Shown here: positions 45,076 to 56,400 of the stretch, in pieces
Layout of the letters: each line of letters opens with the position of its first letter
How positions within the stretch are numbered: the first letter of the stretch is position 1
DNA from: Acidobacteriaceae bacterium
Lineage (GTDB): Bacteria; Acidobacteriota; Terriglobia; Terriglobales; Acidobacteriaceae
NCBI GenBank assembly: GCA_030038435.1
Contig: JASHOY010000099.1
Span: 1 to 58,807 of the forward strand
Reading direction: 5' to 3'
Length of the DNA: 58,807 nucleotides
The notes under the pieces: model-generated
The model's database searches: none
What the model was told of the DNA's origin: nothing
Seen by the model: only the letters and a program-made list of their open reading frames with translations
Translations under genes and position numbers: made by a program

Positions 45076-46319
45076 ATTTCGGCGCAGGACCTCGGAGACC
45101 AGCGCGAGCGATTGGAGGTCGCGGCGGTTCTGAGCAAAGCGGCAAGTCTCACGCAGGCGATCGCGATTTCCGATCCGGGGGCATGGTCAATCACCGTCTT
45201 GCGGGCCGCAATGGCCGCGGCCGCCTCGTCATCCTCGCCGATGGAGAAGGGGAGAAGACGTCCTCCGCACTGGCGAAGCACCAGGTCACGCGCTCCCTGG
45301 TCAATCGGATCCGCAGGATCGTATTGGTTGAAGAGATAAAACGGAGTGGGAACCTCGACGCCACCCAGGCGAATCGCCTGCAGCGTAGACTCCAGCCGCG
45401 AAATGGTGAGAATGGAGTTCAGTTCGGGAAGGAGTGGAACGATCATTACCGAGCACATTGAAAAGATCTTAGGCAGCAGGCTGGTGGAAGCCTGGCCGAG
45501 GTCAAAGAGGACCCAGTCCGAGGAGTCGATTTCCGACTGTACTTCGTCGGCAAGCCAGTCGGCACTGATCAACTCTGAATCGAAGACCCGCAAGGGTGCG
45601 CGGAAAGCGCCGGGCGATATGAATGTGTGCACACCGGGCCTCAAATCGCTGGCTCCGAAGTAGAAGGAAAGCATGCCACTGCCCGAGGCGTCGATGAGCG
45701 ACACCCGGTCCCCGGAGGTGCAGAGCGCCCGCCCGAGGTTGGCGCACAAGGTTGTTTTGCCCACTCCGCCGGCCAGGGAATATATAGCTACCACCGGGCG
45801 AAAACGGTCTGGTGGGGCAAAGTCGCGGCGCGCGTTTGGGGTTAACTCGGCGAATTCGCGCGTTGCAATTTCGGCCAGTGGCGCGGCTTTCTCTTCCTCT
45901 GCCTGTACCTGAGGCCATAAGGTCGCCGGCTCTGTCCACCCGTGGGTCTCTTCGCAGGGCACCAGGTAAGCCGTAGCGGCCTCGGGCACGGTCCTGACGA
46001 GCAGTTCGGGAGTTTTAGGCGGAGTTTCTGGAGCTTCTACCGATTTGTCTAAGCTTTCCGATCCCTCACGTTCCGGCAATGGATCGGTCTGGGCAGCGGG
46101 CTTATGCCTGATCCTTTTGCGTCTGGAAAAGTCGTGATACGCGGCGTTTTCTACGTTTGCCCAGGAATAAAGACGAGCAACATCCTTCGCGAGCTTGTCG
46201 TCAGTCCCGCATGTGTCCGCGAATTGGCCTTCATCGTTTCCCAAAACCCTGACCTCGCCGGGATAAGAGTGATCGTTTGTCCCGCTGACATTTCCGAAGC
46301 GCCTCCCCAGACGAGCCAC
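45072..46319 (-). CDS. bcsQ: BcsQ-like ATPase with N-terminal Bcs accessory-type motif
   Basis: First gene of the cellulose operon, 415 residues. The C-terminal part (from about 170) is a MinD/ParA-type ATPase with SLAGGVGKTTL, an Ala at the signature-Lys position, and Walker B WVLFDLGQAS; in enterobacteria BcsQ helps place the synthase. The N-terminal part has DVARLYSWANVENAAYHDF, which resembles the short motif of BcsR/BcsP-type accessory proteins, so this may be a natural fusion. Start GTG 46319 has GGAG 4 nt upstream. It overlaps bcsAB by 4 bp. Confidence 0.85.
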   Translation of the reverse strand: MARLGRRFGNVSGTNDHSYPGEVRVLGNDEGQFADTCGTDDKLAKDVARLYSWANVENAAYHDFSRRKRIRHKPAAQTDPLPEREGSESLDKSVEAPETPPKTPELLVRTVPEAATAYLVPCEETHGWTEPATLWPQVQAEEEKAAPLAEIATREFAELTPNARRDFAPPDRFRPVVAIYSLAGGVGKTTLCANLGRALCTSGDRVSLIDASGSGMLSFYFGASDLRPGVHTFISPGAFRAPLRVFDSELISADWLADEVQSEIDSSDWVLFDLGQASTSLLPKIFSMCSVMIVPLLPELNSILTISRLESTLQAIRLGGVEVPTPFYLFNQYDPADPIDQGARDLVLRQCGGRLLPFSIGEDDEAAAAIAARKTVIDHAPGSEIAIACVRLAALLRTAATSNRSRWSPRSCAEI

Positions 46320-46766
46320 ATTACTCCGCGCAGAGGTGCCTTTGAGGGGAGGGAACTATTCAGCGAGCCTTACACGGTGGTAACAGGTTAGATATTACCC
46401 TCGGGTGACTGAAGGGGCAATACCTCAAATGTTCGCCTTCTTATTCCCATTTCGTATTACTTTAGTGATATGTGGCACGGCGCTCAGGCGCCATGTTCAT
46501 GGCTCGCTGTCGCAAAACTGGACACCCGAATGCGCGTTCCCACAACGATGGAGCGAACCAGGAGCAACGAACGATATGCGAAAGCGGTTCTCATCGGGAT
46601 GGTATACATACCCGGCTCTTACACATCATGGTCGTCGTATTCGCTGCGGCGGAGGAGGGCGGAGGAGTCTGTAACGTACCGACCACGAGTCCTGGTCTCC
46701 GTAATTTTGCTACCATGCCCGTAATTTTCCGTGTAACATAGCGTCTAACCACTTAGGAGCGAGATT

Positions 46767-47129
46767 CTGCAGAAGTCATCGATCTTGATCGCGCTTGTGG
46801 TGTCGGCGCTCGCGTTGGCCGCACCGCACCCGGCCACGGCCGCGAATCTGAATGCGCTCGCGTCTGTGATCGATGAAAGCTGCCCGATTTCTCGCCTCAG
46901 TCTTCCAACCCGTGCCCCCGAGACGCAGTCTTCGCACGCTGTGTTCGGGTTGAGGACTGCTGAGCAGACGCTCGTTGCCAGACGCCGCCGGAGACGGCGG
47001 CGATCAGCCGTCGTTTCCATACCCCTGGCTCATTCCGTCACGCGCAAGGTCCCGCTACGGCGCGGAGACGGAAATCTGCTGTCCACTCAATATCTTGCCT
47101 ACTGTGGCCGCTCCCCTCCCGGTCGCTGA
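46767..47129 (+). CDS. Doubtful ORF with signal-peptide-like start
   Basis: TAGGAG at 46754-46759 stands 7 nt before an in-frame CTG (46767). From there the product begins LQKSSILIALVVSALALAA and has a plausible cleavage site at ATAA. TTG 46785 is the first ordinary start but lies far from the ribosome site. The rest includes eight consecutive Arg residues, produced by a hairpin sequence, and resembles no family. It may be a gene remnant. Confidence 0.25.
   Translation: MQKSSILIALVVSALALAAPHPATAANLNALASVIDESCPISRLSLPTRAPETQSSHAVFGLRTAEQTLVARRRRRRRRSAVVSIPLAHSVTRKVPLRRGDGNLLSTQYLAYCGRSPPGR
46983..47002. other. Hairpin with GAGA tetraloop
   Basis: CGCCGCCG-GAGA-CGGCGGCG: a perfect 8-bp GC stem closed by a GNRA-type loop. 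Confidence 0.6.
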
Positions 47130-47158
47130 TCGAGTCCTTCCGGGTTCCGCCTGACCGC

Positions 47159-47202
47159 GGAAAAGACCCGGCACACCAGGATCTGGCGTGCCCATCTTTT
47201 CC
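47159..47202. other. Long stepped hairpin upstream of RND operon
   Basis: GGAAAAGA (47159-47166) pairs with TCTTTTCC (47195-47202); inside, GGCAC (47170-47174) pairs with GTGCC (47188-47192) and CCAG (47176-47179) with CTGG (47183-47186), around a 3-nt loop. It could be a leader RNA structure or a repeat element. It ends about 240 bp before the TolC-like gene. Confidence 0.55.
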
Positions 47203-47442
47203 CACAGGAGACTTGCAATTTCGGGCGCGATCGATCCCCCGATGCACTCTTCGGTTGGAGTGTCGCCCGAGTCGAGTAAGCCCGCCGCACGCTGTCACGC
47301 GAAGCTTTCTCACAGTTGATCGTGAAACATGCCGCAAGCAACGGCGGGGGCCAGGTTTACCCAAATAAAGTCTGCAAACCACCCTTAGAACCGCAGCGGT
47401 TTCCGTGTCCGATATTCCCGGGACCGCCGGAGGCACCAGCGA

Positions 47443-48873
47443 ATGCTGATAAGCAGAGAAAAGCTGCTTCCTCTCATTGTCCCGACTTTGCTTTTTGCGC
47501 CGGGACTACCGTCGTGCGGCCAGCAGGCGCCGACCCCGACGGTCCGGGAATTCACTGTTCCCGGGGCCGTTGAATACGCGCTGGCCAACTTTCCCGCCGT
47601 CCGGGCTGCCCTGGAGCAGTACAACGCAGCCCGGGCCGGGGTGAGCCTGGCCAGAACCAGCGAGCTTCCCAGTCTAGACGGAGTATGGCAGGGAGACCGG
47701 GGATCGCGTGAGAGTGTTCTTGGCGTGCTGCTTCCCCAATATCCCAACATTCTTACCGGCACGCAGGGCAGTGTGACTGCCCATTCCAACCGTCCTTTCT
47801 GGACCTCGGGCGCGGGGGTTTTGTTGTCGTGGGAGCCGTTCGAATTCGGGTATCGCAGCGCCGAGATCCGTTCCGCGCAGGCCACAGAAATCCGCACCGA
47901 TGCGCAGGTAACACTTACTCGCCTCGGGGTTGCCTCAGCCGTCGCCGAGGCGGCGCTGGCCCTGCTCGCGGATGAAAAGCGCGTCGATGCAACTCTTGCC
48001 GACGTGAACCGGCGCCAGGTTTTCGCGCTCTCCGTGCACACTCTGGTGGATGCGCATCTGCGCCCCGGCGCCGATGCTTCGCGTGCTGACGCCGAGCTGG
48101 CGGAAGCGCGCACGCGACTCATCCTCGCCCAACAGCAGAACGTCCTCGGCGGTATCGCCATGGCGCAGGTCCTGGGACTCGCAGGCACTCGCGTCTCCAT
48201 TCTGCCCGGCCCGTTCCTTGAGACTCCGCCCGACCTGTCATGGGCGCAAGTTCCCGCCGGACAAAATCCTGCCGCCATTGTTCAGCGGGACCGCGTCGCC
48301 GAAGAAAGAGCGCGCATTAGCGTGCTGAATCACGCTTACTACCCGCATTTCGCCACCGAGGGGCTGGTTTCCGCACGCGGAAGCGGAGAGAGGTCGAACG
48401 GGACCGTCGAGCCGGGATTAAACGGGCTGGATTTCTCTGCGTATAACTGGGAAGCCGGCATCACCGTGCAGATGGATCTTACCTCCATCTTCGCCATCCA
48501 TGAAAGGAAGCGGGTAGAAGTCGCCAATCAGCGCAATCAAGAGGCGATATACGCGCAAACGCTTCAAACCGTAACTGCCCAGCAGCAGACGGCTCAGGCG
48601 CAGCTCGATGGCGCGCGCCGTGTCGCGCAGAACACGCCCATTGAACTGTCAGCTTCGCAGTTAGGCGAACTGCAGGCGACCGCCCGTTTTAAAGCCGGCC
48701 TCGGAACTACTGTCGACGTGGCCGAAGCCCAGAATCTGCTGGCCCAGGCTGAACTGGACGACTCGCTGGCCAGGCTCAGCATCTGGCGCGCTCTGGCTGA
48801 GCTCTCCGCCGCTAACGGGGACCTCACGCCGTTTCTCAACACTGCAAAGAATATGCCCCCCGGAGGGAACTGA
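47443..48873 (+). CDS. TolC-like outer-membrane efflux protein
   Basis: Outer-membrane channel of a tripartite pump, 476 residues. The N-terminus is exported ([20 protein letters not shown], possibly a lipoprotein Cys). Two OEP repeats follow with long coiled-coil helices: [25 protein letters not shown] in the first and [24 protein letters not shown] at the start of the second. First gene of the TolC-RND-adaptor operon; 4-bp gap to the permease. Confidence 0.88.
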   Translation: MLISREKLLPLIVPTLLFAPGLPSCGQQAPTPTVREFTVPGAVEYALANFPAVRAALEQYNAARAGVSLARTSELPSLDGVWQGDRGSRESVLGVLLPQYPNILTGTQGSVTAHSNRPFWTSGAGVLLSWEPFEFGYRSAEIRSAQATEIRTDAQVTLTRLGVASAVAEAALALLADEKRVDATLADVNRRQVFALSVHTLVDAHLRPGADASRADAELAEARTRLILAQQQNVLGGIAMAQVLGLAGTRVSILPGPFLETPPDLSWAQVPAGQNPAAIVQRDRVAEERARISVLNHAYYPHFATEGLVSARGSGERSNGTVEPGLNGLDFSAYNWEAGITVQMDLTSIFAIHERKRVEVANQRNQEAIYAQTLQTVTAQQQTAQAQLDGARRVAQNTPIELSASQLGELQATARFKAGLGTTVDVAEAQNLLAQAELDDSLARLSIWRALAELSAANGDLTPFLNTAKNMPPGGN

Positions 48874-48877
48874 TTTT

Positions 48878-51800
48878 ATGTGGCTGGTTCATGGCGCCCT
48901 CAGGCGACCTTTCTCGGTTCTCGTCGGAGTTATGGCCGTGGCGCTTTGCGCCGTGCTCGCGCTTACGCGCATGCCGCGAGATATTTTTCCCAATCTCAAT
49001 CTTCCCGTCATCTACGTGGCGCAGCCCTATGGCGGCATGAGCCCCGCGCAGATGGAAGGATATCTTACTTACTACTACGAATCGAACTTTCTCTATATCA
49101 CCGGCCTTCAGAGCGTGGAGTCGAAATCGGTCGAGAACTTCGCGCTGATCAAGATGTCCTTTCTGCCCGACACCGACATGAACGAGGCGCTTTCACAAAC
49201 GGTGGCTTACATCGAGCGCGCCCACGCCTATATGCCTGCCGGCACAGTGCCTCCCTTTGTGCTTCGTTTTGATGCCGGGAGTGTTCCTGTCGGTTACGTG
49301 GTTTTCTCCAGCAAGACGCGCGACGTAACCGAGCTACAGGATCTTGCGCTCAACCGCGTGCGGCCGCTATTCGCCACGCTGCCCGGGGTCACTTCGCCAG
49401 CGACCTTTGGCGGCAGCTCGCGTACCATCGTCATTCGCGTTGATCGCGACAAGCTCAACAGTTATCGCATGTCCACGGCAGAAGTCGTAAAGGCGCTTCT
49501 TGCCGGCAACGTCATTGCGCCGGCCGGGGATGTTCGTACCGGCAATCTCGACCGCATTACACCCATCAACGGGGTGGTCTCGGATATTCGCGATCTCGCC
49601 AACCTTCCGGTGCGCAGCGGTTCCGGTCCTACTGTCTTTATGCACGACATCGGCACGGTGGAGGACGGTAGCGATCTCACGCTGGGCTACGCGCTGGTCA
49701 ACGGCCGACGCACTGTTTATCTTCCCGTCACCAAGCGCGCCGATGCCTCCACCCTGGCCGTGGTTGACGAAGTCAGGTCCAACATGGGCCGCTTCGCCAA
49801 CGTGTTGCCGCCGGATGTACAGGTCAGCTATGAGTTCGACCAGTCGGGGCGCGTGGAGCGGGCTTTGCTCGGCCTCATCTTTGAAGGCTGCACCGGCGCG
49901 GTTCTCACCGGCTTAATGGTGTTTCTCTTTCTCCGCGAGTGGCGAAGCTCATTCATCGTGGTCACCACGATCCCGTTCGCGCTGGTCGCCGCCATAGTCG
50001 GTCTGTGGCTTGCCGGACAGTCGATCAACATCATGACCCTGAGCGGTCTCGCCCTCGCTGTCGGCATCCTTGTGGACGAGGCGATGGTGGCGATCGAAAA
50101 CATTCATCGCAATCTGCAGGAGACCGATGACGTGCCGCGCGCGGTGCTGCACGGCACCCGCGAAACGATGGTGCCGCGGCTGCTGGCGATGCTCTGCATT
50201 CTTGCCGTTTTTGTGCCGTCGTTCCTGATGGTTGGGGTCACGCGCGCGTTGTTTGTGCCGCTCTCCCTGGCAGTGGGCTTCGCAATGATCGCCTCGTATC
50301 TGCTGTCGAGCACCTTTCTGCCGGTCGTCTACATCTGGCTCAACCGGCGCATGCACCGCGACGAAGAAGAAAGCTCGGGCCGGAGCCACTTCGATCATTT
50401 CCGGGAACACTATACCGGCTGGATCGAGAGGCTCATTCGACGGCGGAAGCTGATCATTGGCATTTACGCCGCCGTTGCTGCGGGCATTATTTTTGTGCTC
50501 GGCCCGCAGCTGGGCCGCGAAATTTTTCCCAATGTTCCCGAAACGCAATTTCAGCTCCGTCTGCGCGCGCCCACCGGGGTTCGCATTGAGTCCACCGAGC
50601 AGATCGCGCTGAAGGCGCTCGATGAAATCAAGCAGCTCGCCGGGCCGGGCAATGTCGAACTCAGCATTGGATACGTCGGCACCTATGCTCCAAGTTATCC
50701 CGTCAACCTGATTTTCTTATGGACCAGCGGTCCGCAGGAGGCTGTGCTCCGGGTGCAGCTCCGTGCCGGCGCCCATATCCGCGTCTCCCGGTTCCAGGAA
50801 CGCCTGCGCGCCGCCCTGGCCCGCGACCTTCCCGACACCGCCTTGACCTTCGAGGCCGGCGACATCGTTGACCAGATCATGGACTTCGGCTCGCCAACCC
50901 CGATTGAAGTCGCCATCAGCGGTTTTAACCTCTCCGCTGACCACGAATACGCCGAACGCGTGCGCGCCGAGATGGCCAAGCTTCCCGACCTGCGCGACCT
51001 GCACTACGCGCAGCCGCTCGATTATCCCAGCCTCAATGTCGATATCGATCGCGTTCGTGCGGGCCAGCTCGGTCTTACCGTCGATCAGATTGCCCGCTCC
51101 GTGGAAACCGCTACCTGGTCCAGCCGCTTTGTCTCGCGCAACTTCTGGCAGGACCCCAATACCGGCATCGGTTATCAGGTCCAGGTTGAAGTCCCGCAAA
51201 ACGAAATCAAGTCGCTCGACGATCTGGCCACGCTTCCATTAATGAGCGGCGGCGATGCCAATCATCCCAATCTCGGCGACGTCGCCAATCTCTCTTACGG
51301 CCAGGTGATCGGTGAATTCGACCGCTACGATATGCAGCGCATGATTTCCCTCACCGCCAATGTGCAGGGCGAAGACCTGGGCCGCGCGGCGCGGCAGATC
51401 CATCAGGCAATCGAGCGTGCCGGCCAGCCGCCCCGCGGCGTGGAGGTTCATATTCGCGGGCAGATCGCGCCCATGGAGGAGACCTTTCACTATCTCACGC
51501 TCGGCCTCATCTTTGCCGTGGTGGCCATCTATCTGCTGCTCGCCGCCAACTTTCAATCGCCCCGCCTGGCTTTTGTCGCCGTCTCCACCACTCCCGCCGT
51601 TCTGTGTGGCGTGATCCTGATGCTGCTAGCCACCGGCACCACGCTCAACCTGCAATCGTTTATGGGAGCGATCATGGCTCTCGGCGTATCCGTTGCCAAC
51701 TCCATCCTGCTGGTCACATTCGCTGAAAACCACCGCCGCACCACCAGCGATTCTTCCACTCAGGCCGCCGTTTTCGGTGGACGTACCCGTCTTCGTCCCA

Positions 51801-52036
51801 TCCTCATGACCAGCATCGCCATGATTGCCGGCATGGTACCAATGGCCCTGGCTTTCGGCGAAGGAGGCCATCAGACGTCGCCTCTTGGCCGCGCAGTTAT
51901 CGGGGGTCTCGCCGCTTCCACCATCGCCACGCTGTTCATTCTTCCCGCCATCTTCTCGGCGGTACAGGAACATGCCTCCAAGCTTTCGGCATCGCTCGAC
52001 GTAACCGATGAAAACAGTCCTCACGCTTCGTTTTGA
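48878..52036 (+). CDS. RND-family efflux permease
   Basis: Inner-membrane proton-driven pump of the AcrB superfamily, 1052 residues, about twelve membrane helices and two large periplasmic loops. The TM4 motif reads [14 protein letters not shown]: the first Asp of the AcrB DD pair is kept, the second is Glu. In TM10 the position of the AcrB relay Lys (SAKNAIL) appears as Ala (SVANSIL), while the TM11 RLRPILMTS is kept. Substrate is not predictable. Overlaps the next reading frame by 4 bp. Confidence 0.93.
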   Translation: MWLVHGALRRPFSVLVGVMAVALCAVLALTRMPRDIFPNLNLPVIYVAQPYGGMSPAQMEGYLTYYYESNFLYITGLQSVESKSVENFALIKMSFLPDTDMNEALSQTVAYIERAHAYMPAGTVPPFVLRFDAGSVPVGYVVFSSKTRDVTELQDLALNRVRPLFATLPGVTSPATFGGSSRTIVIRVDRDKLNSYRMSTAEVVKALLAGNVIAPAGDVRTGNLDRITPINGVVSDIRDLANLPVRSGSGPTVFMHDIGTVEDGSDLTLGYALVNGRRTVYLPVTKRADASTLAVVDEVRSNMGRFANVLPPDVQVSYEFDQSGRVERALLGLIFEGCTGAVLTGLMVFLFLREWRSSFIVVTTIPFALVAAIVGLWLAGQSINIMTLSGLALAVGILVDEAMVAIENIHRNLQETDDVPRAVLHGTRETMVPRLLAMLCILAVFVPSFLMVGVTRALFVPLSLAVGFAMIASYLLSSTFLPVVYIWLNRRMHRDEEESSGRSHFDHFREHYTGWIERLIRRRKLIIGIYAAVAAGIIFVLGPQLGREIFPNVPETQFQLRLRAPTGVRIESTEQIALKALDEIKQLAGPGNVELSIGYVGTYAPSYPVNLIFLWTSGPQEAVLRVQLRAGAHIRVSRFQERLRAALARDLPDTALTFEAGDIVDQIMDFGSPTPIEVAISGFNLSADHEYAERVRAEMAKLPDLRDLHYAQPLDYPSLNVDIDRVRAGQLGLTVDQIARSVETATWSSRFVSRNFWQDPNTGIGYQVQVEVPQNEIKSLDDLATLPLMSGGDANHPNLGDVANLSYGQVIGEFDRYDMQRMISLTANVQGEDLGRAARQIHQAIERAGQPPRGVEVHIRGQIAPMEETFHYLTLGLIFAVVAIYLLLAANFQSPRLAFVAVSTTPAVLCGVILMLLATGTTLNLQSFMGAIMALGVSVANSILLVTFAENHRRTTSDSSTQAAVFGGRTRLRPILMTSIAMIAGMVPMALAFGEGGHQTSPLGRAVIGGLAASTIATLFILPAIFSAVQEHASKLSASLDVTDENSPHASF

Positions 52037-52053
52037 AGTATAAGGAGTATCCC

Positions 52054-53256
52054 ATGAATTCGCCACGTTCCCCGCATTCGCCCACACCGCTTGCCAGGTT
52101 TGTCCTATCTGTCGCGCTTCTGGCCGCGGGGCTGGCCGCGACCGTATTGCCGACGGGTTGCGGCCAGCAGGCATCTGCAGTGCCAGCACCGCAGGCAGTG
52201 CCGCTGTCAGTCGATACCGTTGCCGTGGTCTCGCGCCGCCTGGACATGACCATCCGTCTGCCCGGTGAGCTTCAGCCATTCGAAGAGGTTCGTGTCTTTC
52301 CCAAGGTGAGCGGTTTTGTGCAGTGGATTGGCGTGGATCGCGGCTCGCAGGTTAAACAAGGCCAGCTCCTGGCCCTCTTGACCGCGCCGGAAATCGTCGC
52401 CCAGAAAGCCGAGGCCCAGGCAAAGGTGCTCAGCGCTGAAAACCAGCGCATCGCCGGCGAAGCTAAGCTCGCAGCCGACGAGAGCACATATCAACGCCTC
52501 AAAGCTGCCTCCGCGACTCCCGGAGTGATCTCCGACGACGAACTTGAAACCGCGCAAAAAACTGCCGAAGCCGACAGCGCACGTGTCGTCGCGCTCCGTA
52601 ACAGTGCCGACGCCGCGCGCGCCGAATTGCGTTCCGCTCTCGAAATGGAAAGCTATCTTCGCATCACCGCGCCCTTCGATGGCGTTGTCACCAAGCGCAA
52701 CGTGCATCCCGGCGCCCTGGTCGGACCCGCCAGCGGTTCAAGCACCCAGTCTTCGATGCTGCGCATCGAACAGGTGGCCCATCTCCGCCTGGTCGTCGCC
52801 GTGCCCGAGATTTATGTAGCCGGTGTCGAGAAAGGCGCCAAGGTCAGCTTCAGCGTCCCTGCCTTTCCTGGCCGCAGTTTCACCGGAACCGTGGCCCGTG
52901 TAGCCGAATCCATCGACGTCTCCACGCGCACCATGCCCGTTGAACTCGACGTCTTTAATCCCAGTGCCGAGCTCGCCTCCGGCATGTTCCCTGATGTTAT
53001 CTGGCCTGTCCGCCGCTCCGAGCCCACGCTTTTCGTTCCCCAATCTGCTGTGTCGCGCACAACCGATCAAAGTTACGTCTTCCGCGTCCGCAACGGAGTG
53101 GCCGAGCAGGTCAACGTCAAAACCGGCGCCTCGGTGGGCAATCTTACAGAGGCATTTGGCGACCTGCGCGCGGGCGACCAGGTGGTCCTCCGCCCCAGCG
53201 ACGATGTGCATCCCGGGTCGGCTGTAATTCCTCATCTCGAACCCGGTGCGATGTGA
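52054..53256 (+). CDS. RND periplasmic adaptor (membrane fusion protein), lipoprotein
   Basis: About 400 residues bridging permease and outer-membrane channel. ATG 52054 has AAGGAG 7 nt upstream; the frame also opens at TTG 52033. A lipobox-like LPTGC (about residue 36) suggests lipid anchoring. Visible are the barrel-lipoyl parts ([42 protein letters not shown]) flanking an alpha-helical hairpin ([23 protein letters not shown]). Placing the adaptor last in the operon is a little unusual. Confidence 0.9.
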   Translation: MNSPRSPHSPTPLARFVLSVALLAAGLAATVLPTGCGQQASAVPAPQAVPLSVDTVAVVSRRLDMTIRLPGELQPFEEVRVFPKVSGFVQWIGVDRGSQVKQGQLLALLTAPEIVAQKAEAQAKVLSAENQRIAGEAKLAADESTYQRLKAASATPGVISDDELETAQKTAEADSARVVALRNSADAARAELRSALEMESYLRITAPFDGVVTKRNVHPGALVGPASGSSTQSSMLRIEQVAHLRLVVAVPEIYVAGVEKGAKVSFSVPAFPGRSFTGTVARVAESIDVSTRTMPVELDVFNPSAELASGMFPDVIWPVRRSEPTLFVPQSAVSRTTDQSYVFRVRNGVAEQVNVKTGASVGNLTEAFGDLRAGDQVVLRPSDDVHPGSAVIPHLEPGAM

Positions 53257-53450
53257 GCATTTGCCTCATGTTTCGGCGCGTATAGGACTCCGGCTGCAGC
53301 TTGGCCGAAGAAACAACCTTCCTGGTCACGGCGGCATCGATTCCGTCATCGAGTCGAGTTGGCGCAGGTGGACTTCAAGCTTCCGGCCATGTCCTGATGT
53401 TCAACGAGTGGCGGGAATCCAAGTGCGGCATCGCTGTCTGAGGGAATCCA

Positions 53451-56400
53451 TTGACGTCAAGGAATGCTGGCCAGATCTTCCCCGATAATCCTGCAATCAT
53501 CGCCCCCACGGGCGACGATTCGGCACTGAGGGATTTCCTCTCCCCGTCGGCGCTGTTCTCGGGCGGAGGCGAACTCGGTGCGCGCATGGGGCAGATGGAT
53601 TGGTCGAGAACGCCGTTGGGCCCGGTGGAAGAGTGGCCGCAAAGCCTCAGAACCTGCATCCGTATCATTCTTACCTCGCGGCAGCCGATGTTTGTCTGGT
53701 GGGGCGATAAACTCATCAACCTCTACAACGATGCATATAAGACAATCGTCGGAGACAAGCATCCCCAAGCCCTCGGCCAACCGGCCAGCGTGGTATGGCG
53801 TGAGATCTGGGACCAGATCAGCCCGAGAACCGAATCGGCGATACGCTCCAACGAGGGCACGTATGACGAGTCGCTGCTGCTGATCATGGAACGCTACGGA
53901 TATCGGGAGGAAACCTACTACACATTTTCTTATAGTCCCGTGCCCAACGATCGCGGCGGAACGGGCGGCATCATATGCGCGAACACCGATGATACACAGC
54001 GGATCATTGGAGAGCGGCGCGTTGCCCTGCTTCGCGAACTGGCTTTTCGCACCTCTGACGCGCGCACCTGGCAGGATGCGTGCAGGCTCAGCGTGCTGGG
54101 TCTGGAGAGCGATCCACGCGATATTTGCTTTGCTCTCATTTACGTCCTGAATGAGTCACGCACTGACTTGGAATTGGCGAACGGGCTGCGGATCGGGAGC
54201 GACCATCCCGCGGCGCCAGCGGTTCTGCCCTTTGGCAGTTCCGGGTTCTGGCCCACGGAGCAGGCGATTCAGACGCATGAGATTCAACTGGTGCATCATC
54301 TGGATCGGACCTTTCCGGGTTTGCCCGGAGGAGCATGGGATACGTCTCCCAGTACCGCCGCGGTCTTGCCGCTTTCGCCGCCAGGCTCGACGGGAAGAGC
54401 GGGAGTTCTCATCCTCGGCCTGAACCCCTACCGCAAGGTAAGTGAGGACGACGTCGGGTTTCTGAAACTCATCGCCAGTCAAATCTCCGCCAGCATCGCC
54501 AACGCTGAAGCTTACGAGCAGGAGAGACAGCGCGCCGAAGCCCTGGCAAGACTCGATCGGGCCAAGACCATCTTCTTCAGCAACATCAGCCATGAGTTTC
54601 GGACCCCGCTTACTTTGATGCTCGGGCCCCTGGAGGACCTGCTCGACAAGCGGCGCGAATCGCCGCTTCCGCCCGATGCCGTGGAAGAGGTTGAGACGGT
54701 CCACAGAAACGGCCTCAGACTCTTGAAACTTGTGAACACACTTCTGGATTTCTCCCGTATCGAAGCAGGAAGAGTTCGGGCGACTTTTCGGCCTGTCGAT
54801 CTTGCCGCGCATACGGCAGCATTGGCCAGTGTCTTCCGCTCGGCGATGGAAAGGGCAGGGCTCACCTATCGCATCAACTGCGAGAAGCTGCCGCAGCCGG
54901 TTTACGTGGATCTGGAAATGTGGGAGAAGATCGTACTGAATCTTCTCTCCAACGCCTTCAAATTCACGTTGAGTGGGGGCGTCGAAATCACCTTATCCGC
55001 CATCGACAAAGAGGCGAAACTCTCGGTGATCGACAGCGGCACCGGAATTGCTGAGGTGGAACTGCCCCGCATATTCGAACGTTTTCATCGCATCGAGGGC
55101 GCTGCCGGGCGCACGCATGAGGGCACAGGAATAGGCCTGGCTCTGGTGGACGAGCTGGTGCGCCTGCACGGTGGAAAGGTGGAGGTAGAGAGTCGGGTTG
55201 GGCAGGGAACCAGATTCCAGGTATTCATTCCCTTCGGCACGGCCCACCTTTCTCCCGAAAGTGTCGTCCATGACTGCGCTGTCAGCGACGGCGCCATCGT
55301 TGCCGCTCCCTTTGTGCAAGAGGCCCTACGCTGGCTCCCCGGCCATTCCAGCACGGAAGAACCGCTTACCAAGGATTTGGCAAATGAAAATCTCGGCCTG
55401 GCTTTCAGCGGGCCTGAAATAGGCAACGAAAAACTGGCACGCGTGCTGCTGGTCGACGATAACCGCGACATGCGGGAATACGTGGAGCGACTCCTAAATC
55501 GCCGGTACGAAGTTACGTCGGCCGGCGACGGCGAGCAGGCTCTTGATGCCGCCGTCGCGAATCCTCCCGATCTGGTGCTGAGCGACATCATGATGCCCAG
55601 GCTGGATGGTTTTGGGCTTCTCGAGAAATTGCGGGCTCACCCTGCAACCTCGGCTATACCTGTCATTCTTTTGTCGGCGCGCGCGGGGGAAGAGGCGGAA
55701 TCGGAAGGGTTGGAGGCGGGAGCAGACGACTACCTGGTGAAGCCTTTCACTGCGCGTGAACTGCTGGCACGCGTGGGCGCGCATGTTTCCATGTACCGGC
55801 TGCGCCTGGAACTCATGCGCATCGAGCATGAACACCGCATGAAAGCGGAGGCGGCAGAGCGGCAGTACCGCATGATCCTGGAAAGCATCTCGGAAGGTTT
55901 TCTTTATGTCGACCGCAACTGGCGCATCCAGCTCGCTAACGAGCAATGGGCGGCGCTCGCCGGCATGACCATGCGTCAGGCCATCGGCAAAAATCTCTGG
56001 CAATGCTTTCCCGGCCTGGAGGATTCAGTTTTTGGCCGCAGCTACCGCCAGGCCATGGAAACTCTCGAGGTGGCGCGAGCCGAAGAGTACTACCCGCCGC
56101 TGAACCGCTGGTTTCACGTGAACATTTATCCGTCATCGGAAGGTATCGCCATTTTCGCCCAGGACGTAACCGAGCGGCGTATCGACCAGGAACGGCTGCT
56201 GCTCACAGAAAAGCTGGCGGCTACGGGCCGCCTTGCCGCCACCATCGCTCACGAAATCAACAATCCTCTCGAATCCGTGCTTAATTTGATCTATCTGGCG
56301 CGCACCTCCCGCAACCACGCCGACAGGGTTCAGGAGTTTTTGGTCACAGCCGAAAGGGAAGTGACCCGCGTGTCGCACATAGCCAGGCACACTCTCGGCT

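Larger units (their letters stand above)
46320..47442. other. 1.1-kb structured spacer between cellulose and efflux operons
   Basis: The two operons are divergent. The region holds two CCGTAATTTT direct repeats (46699-46708 and 46719-46728, 20 bp apart), a doubtful ORF at 46767-47129, and two strong hairpins (46983-47002 and 47159-47202). I see no clear gene and no c-di-GMP riboswitch motif; it may include decayed sequence. Confidence 0.5.

Noticed and set aside
46405..46741. Three overlapping short ORFs in the divergent spacer
   Set aside because: They use the same DNA in different frames, lack ribosome sites and show no protein-like composition.
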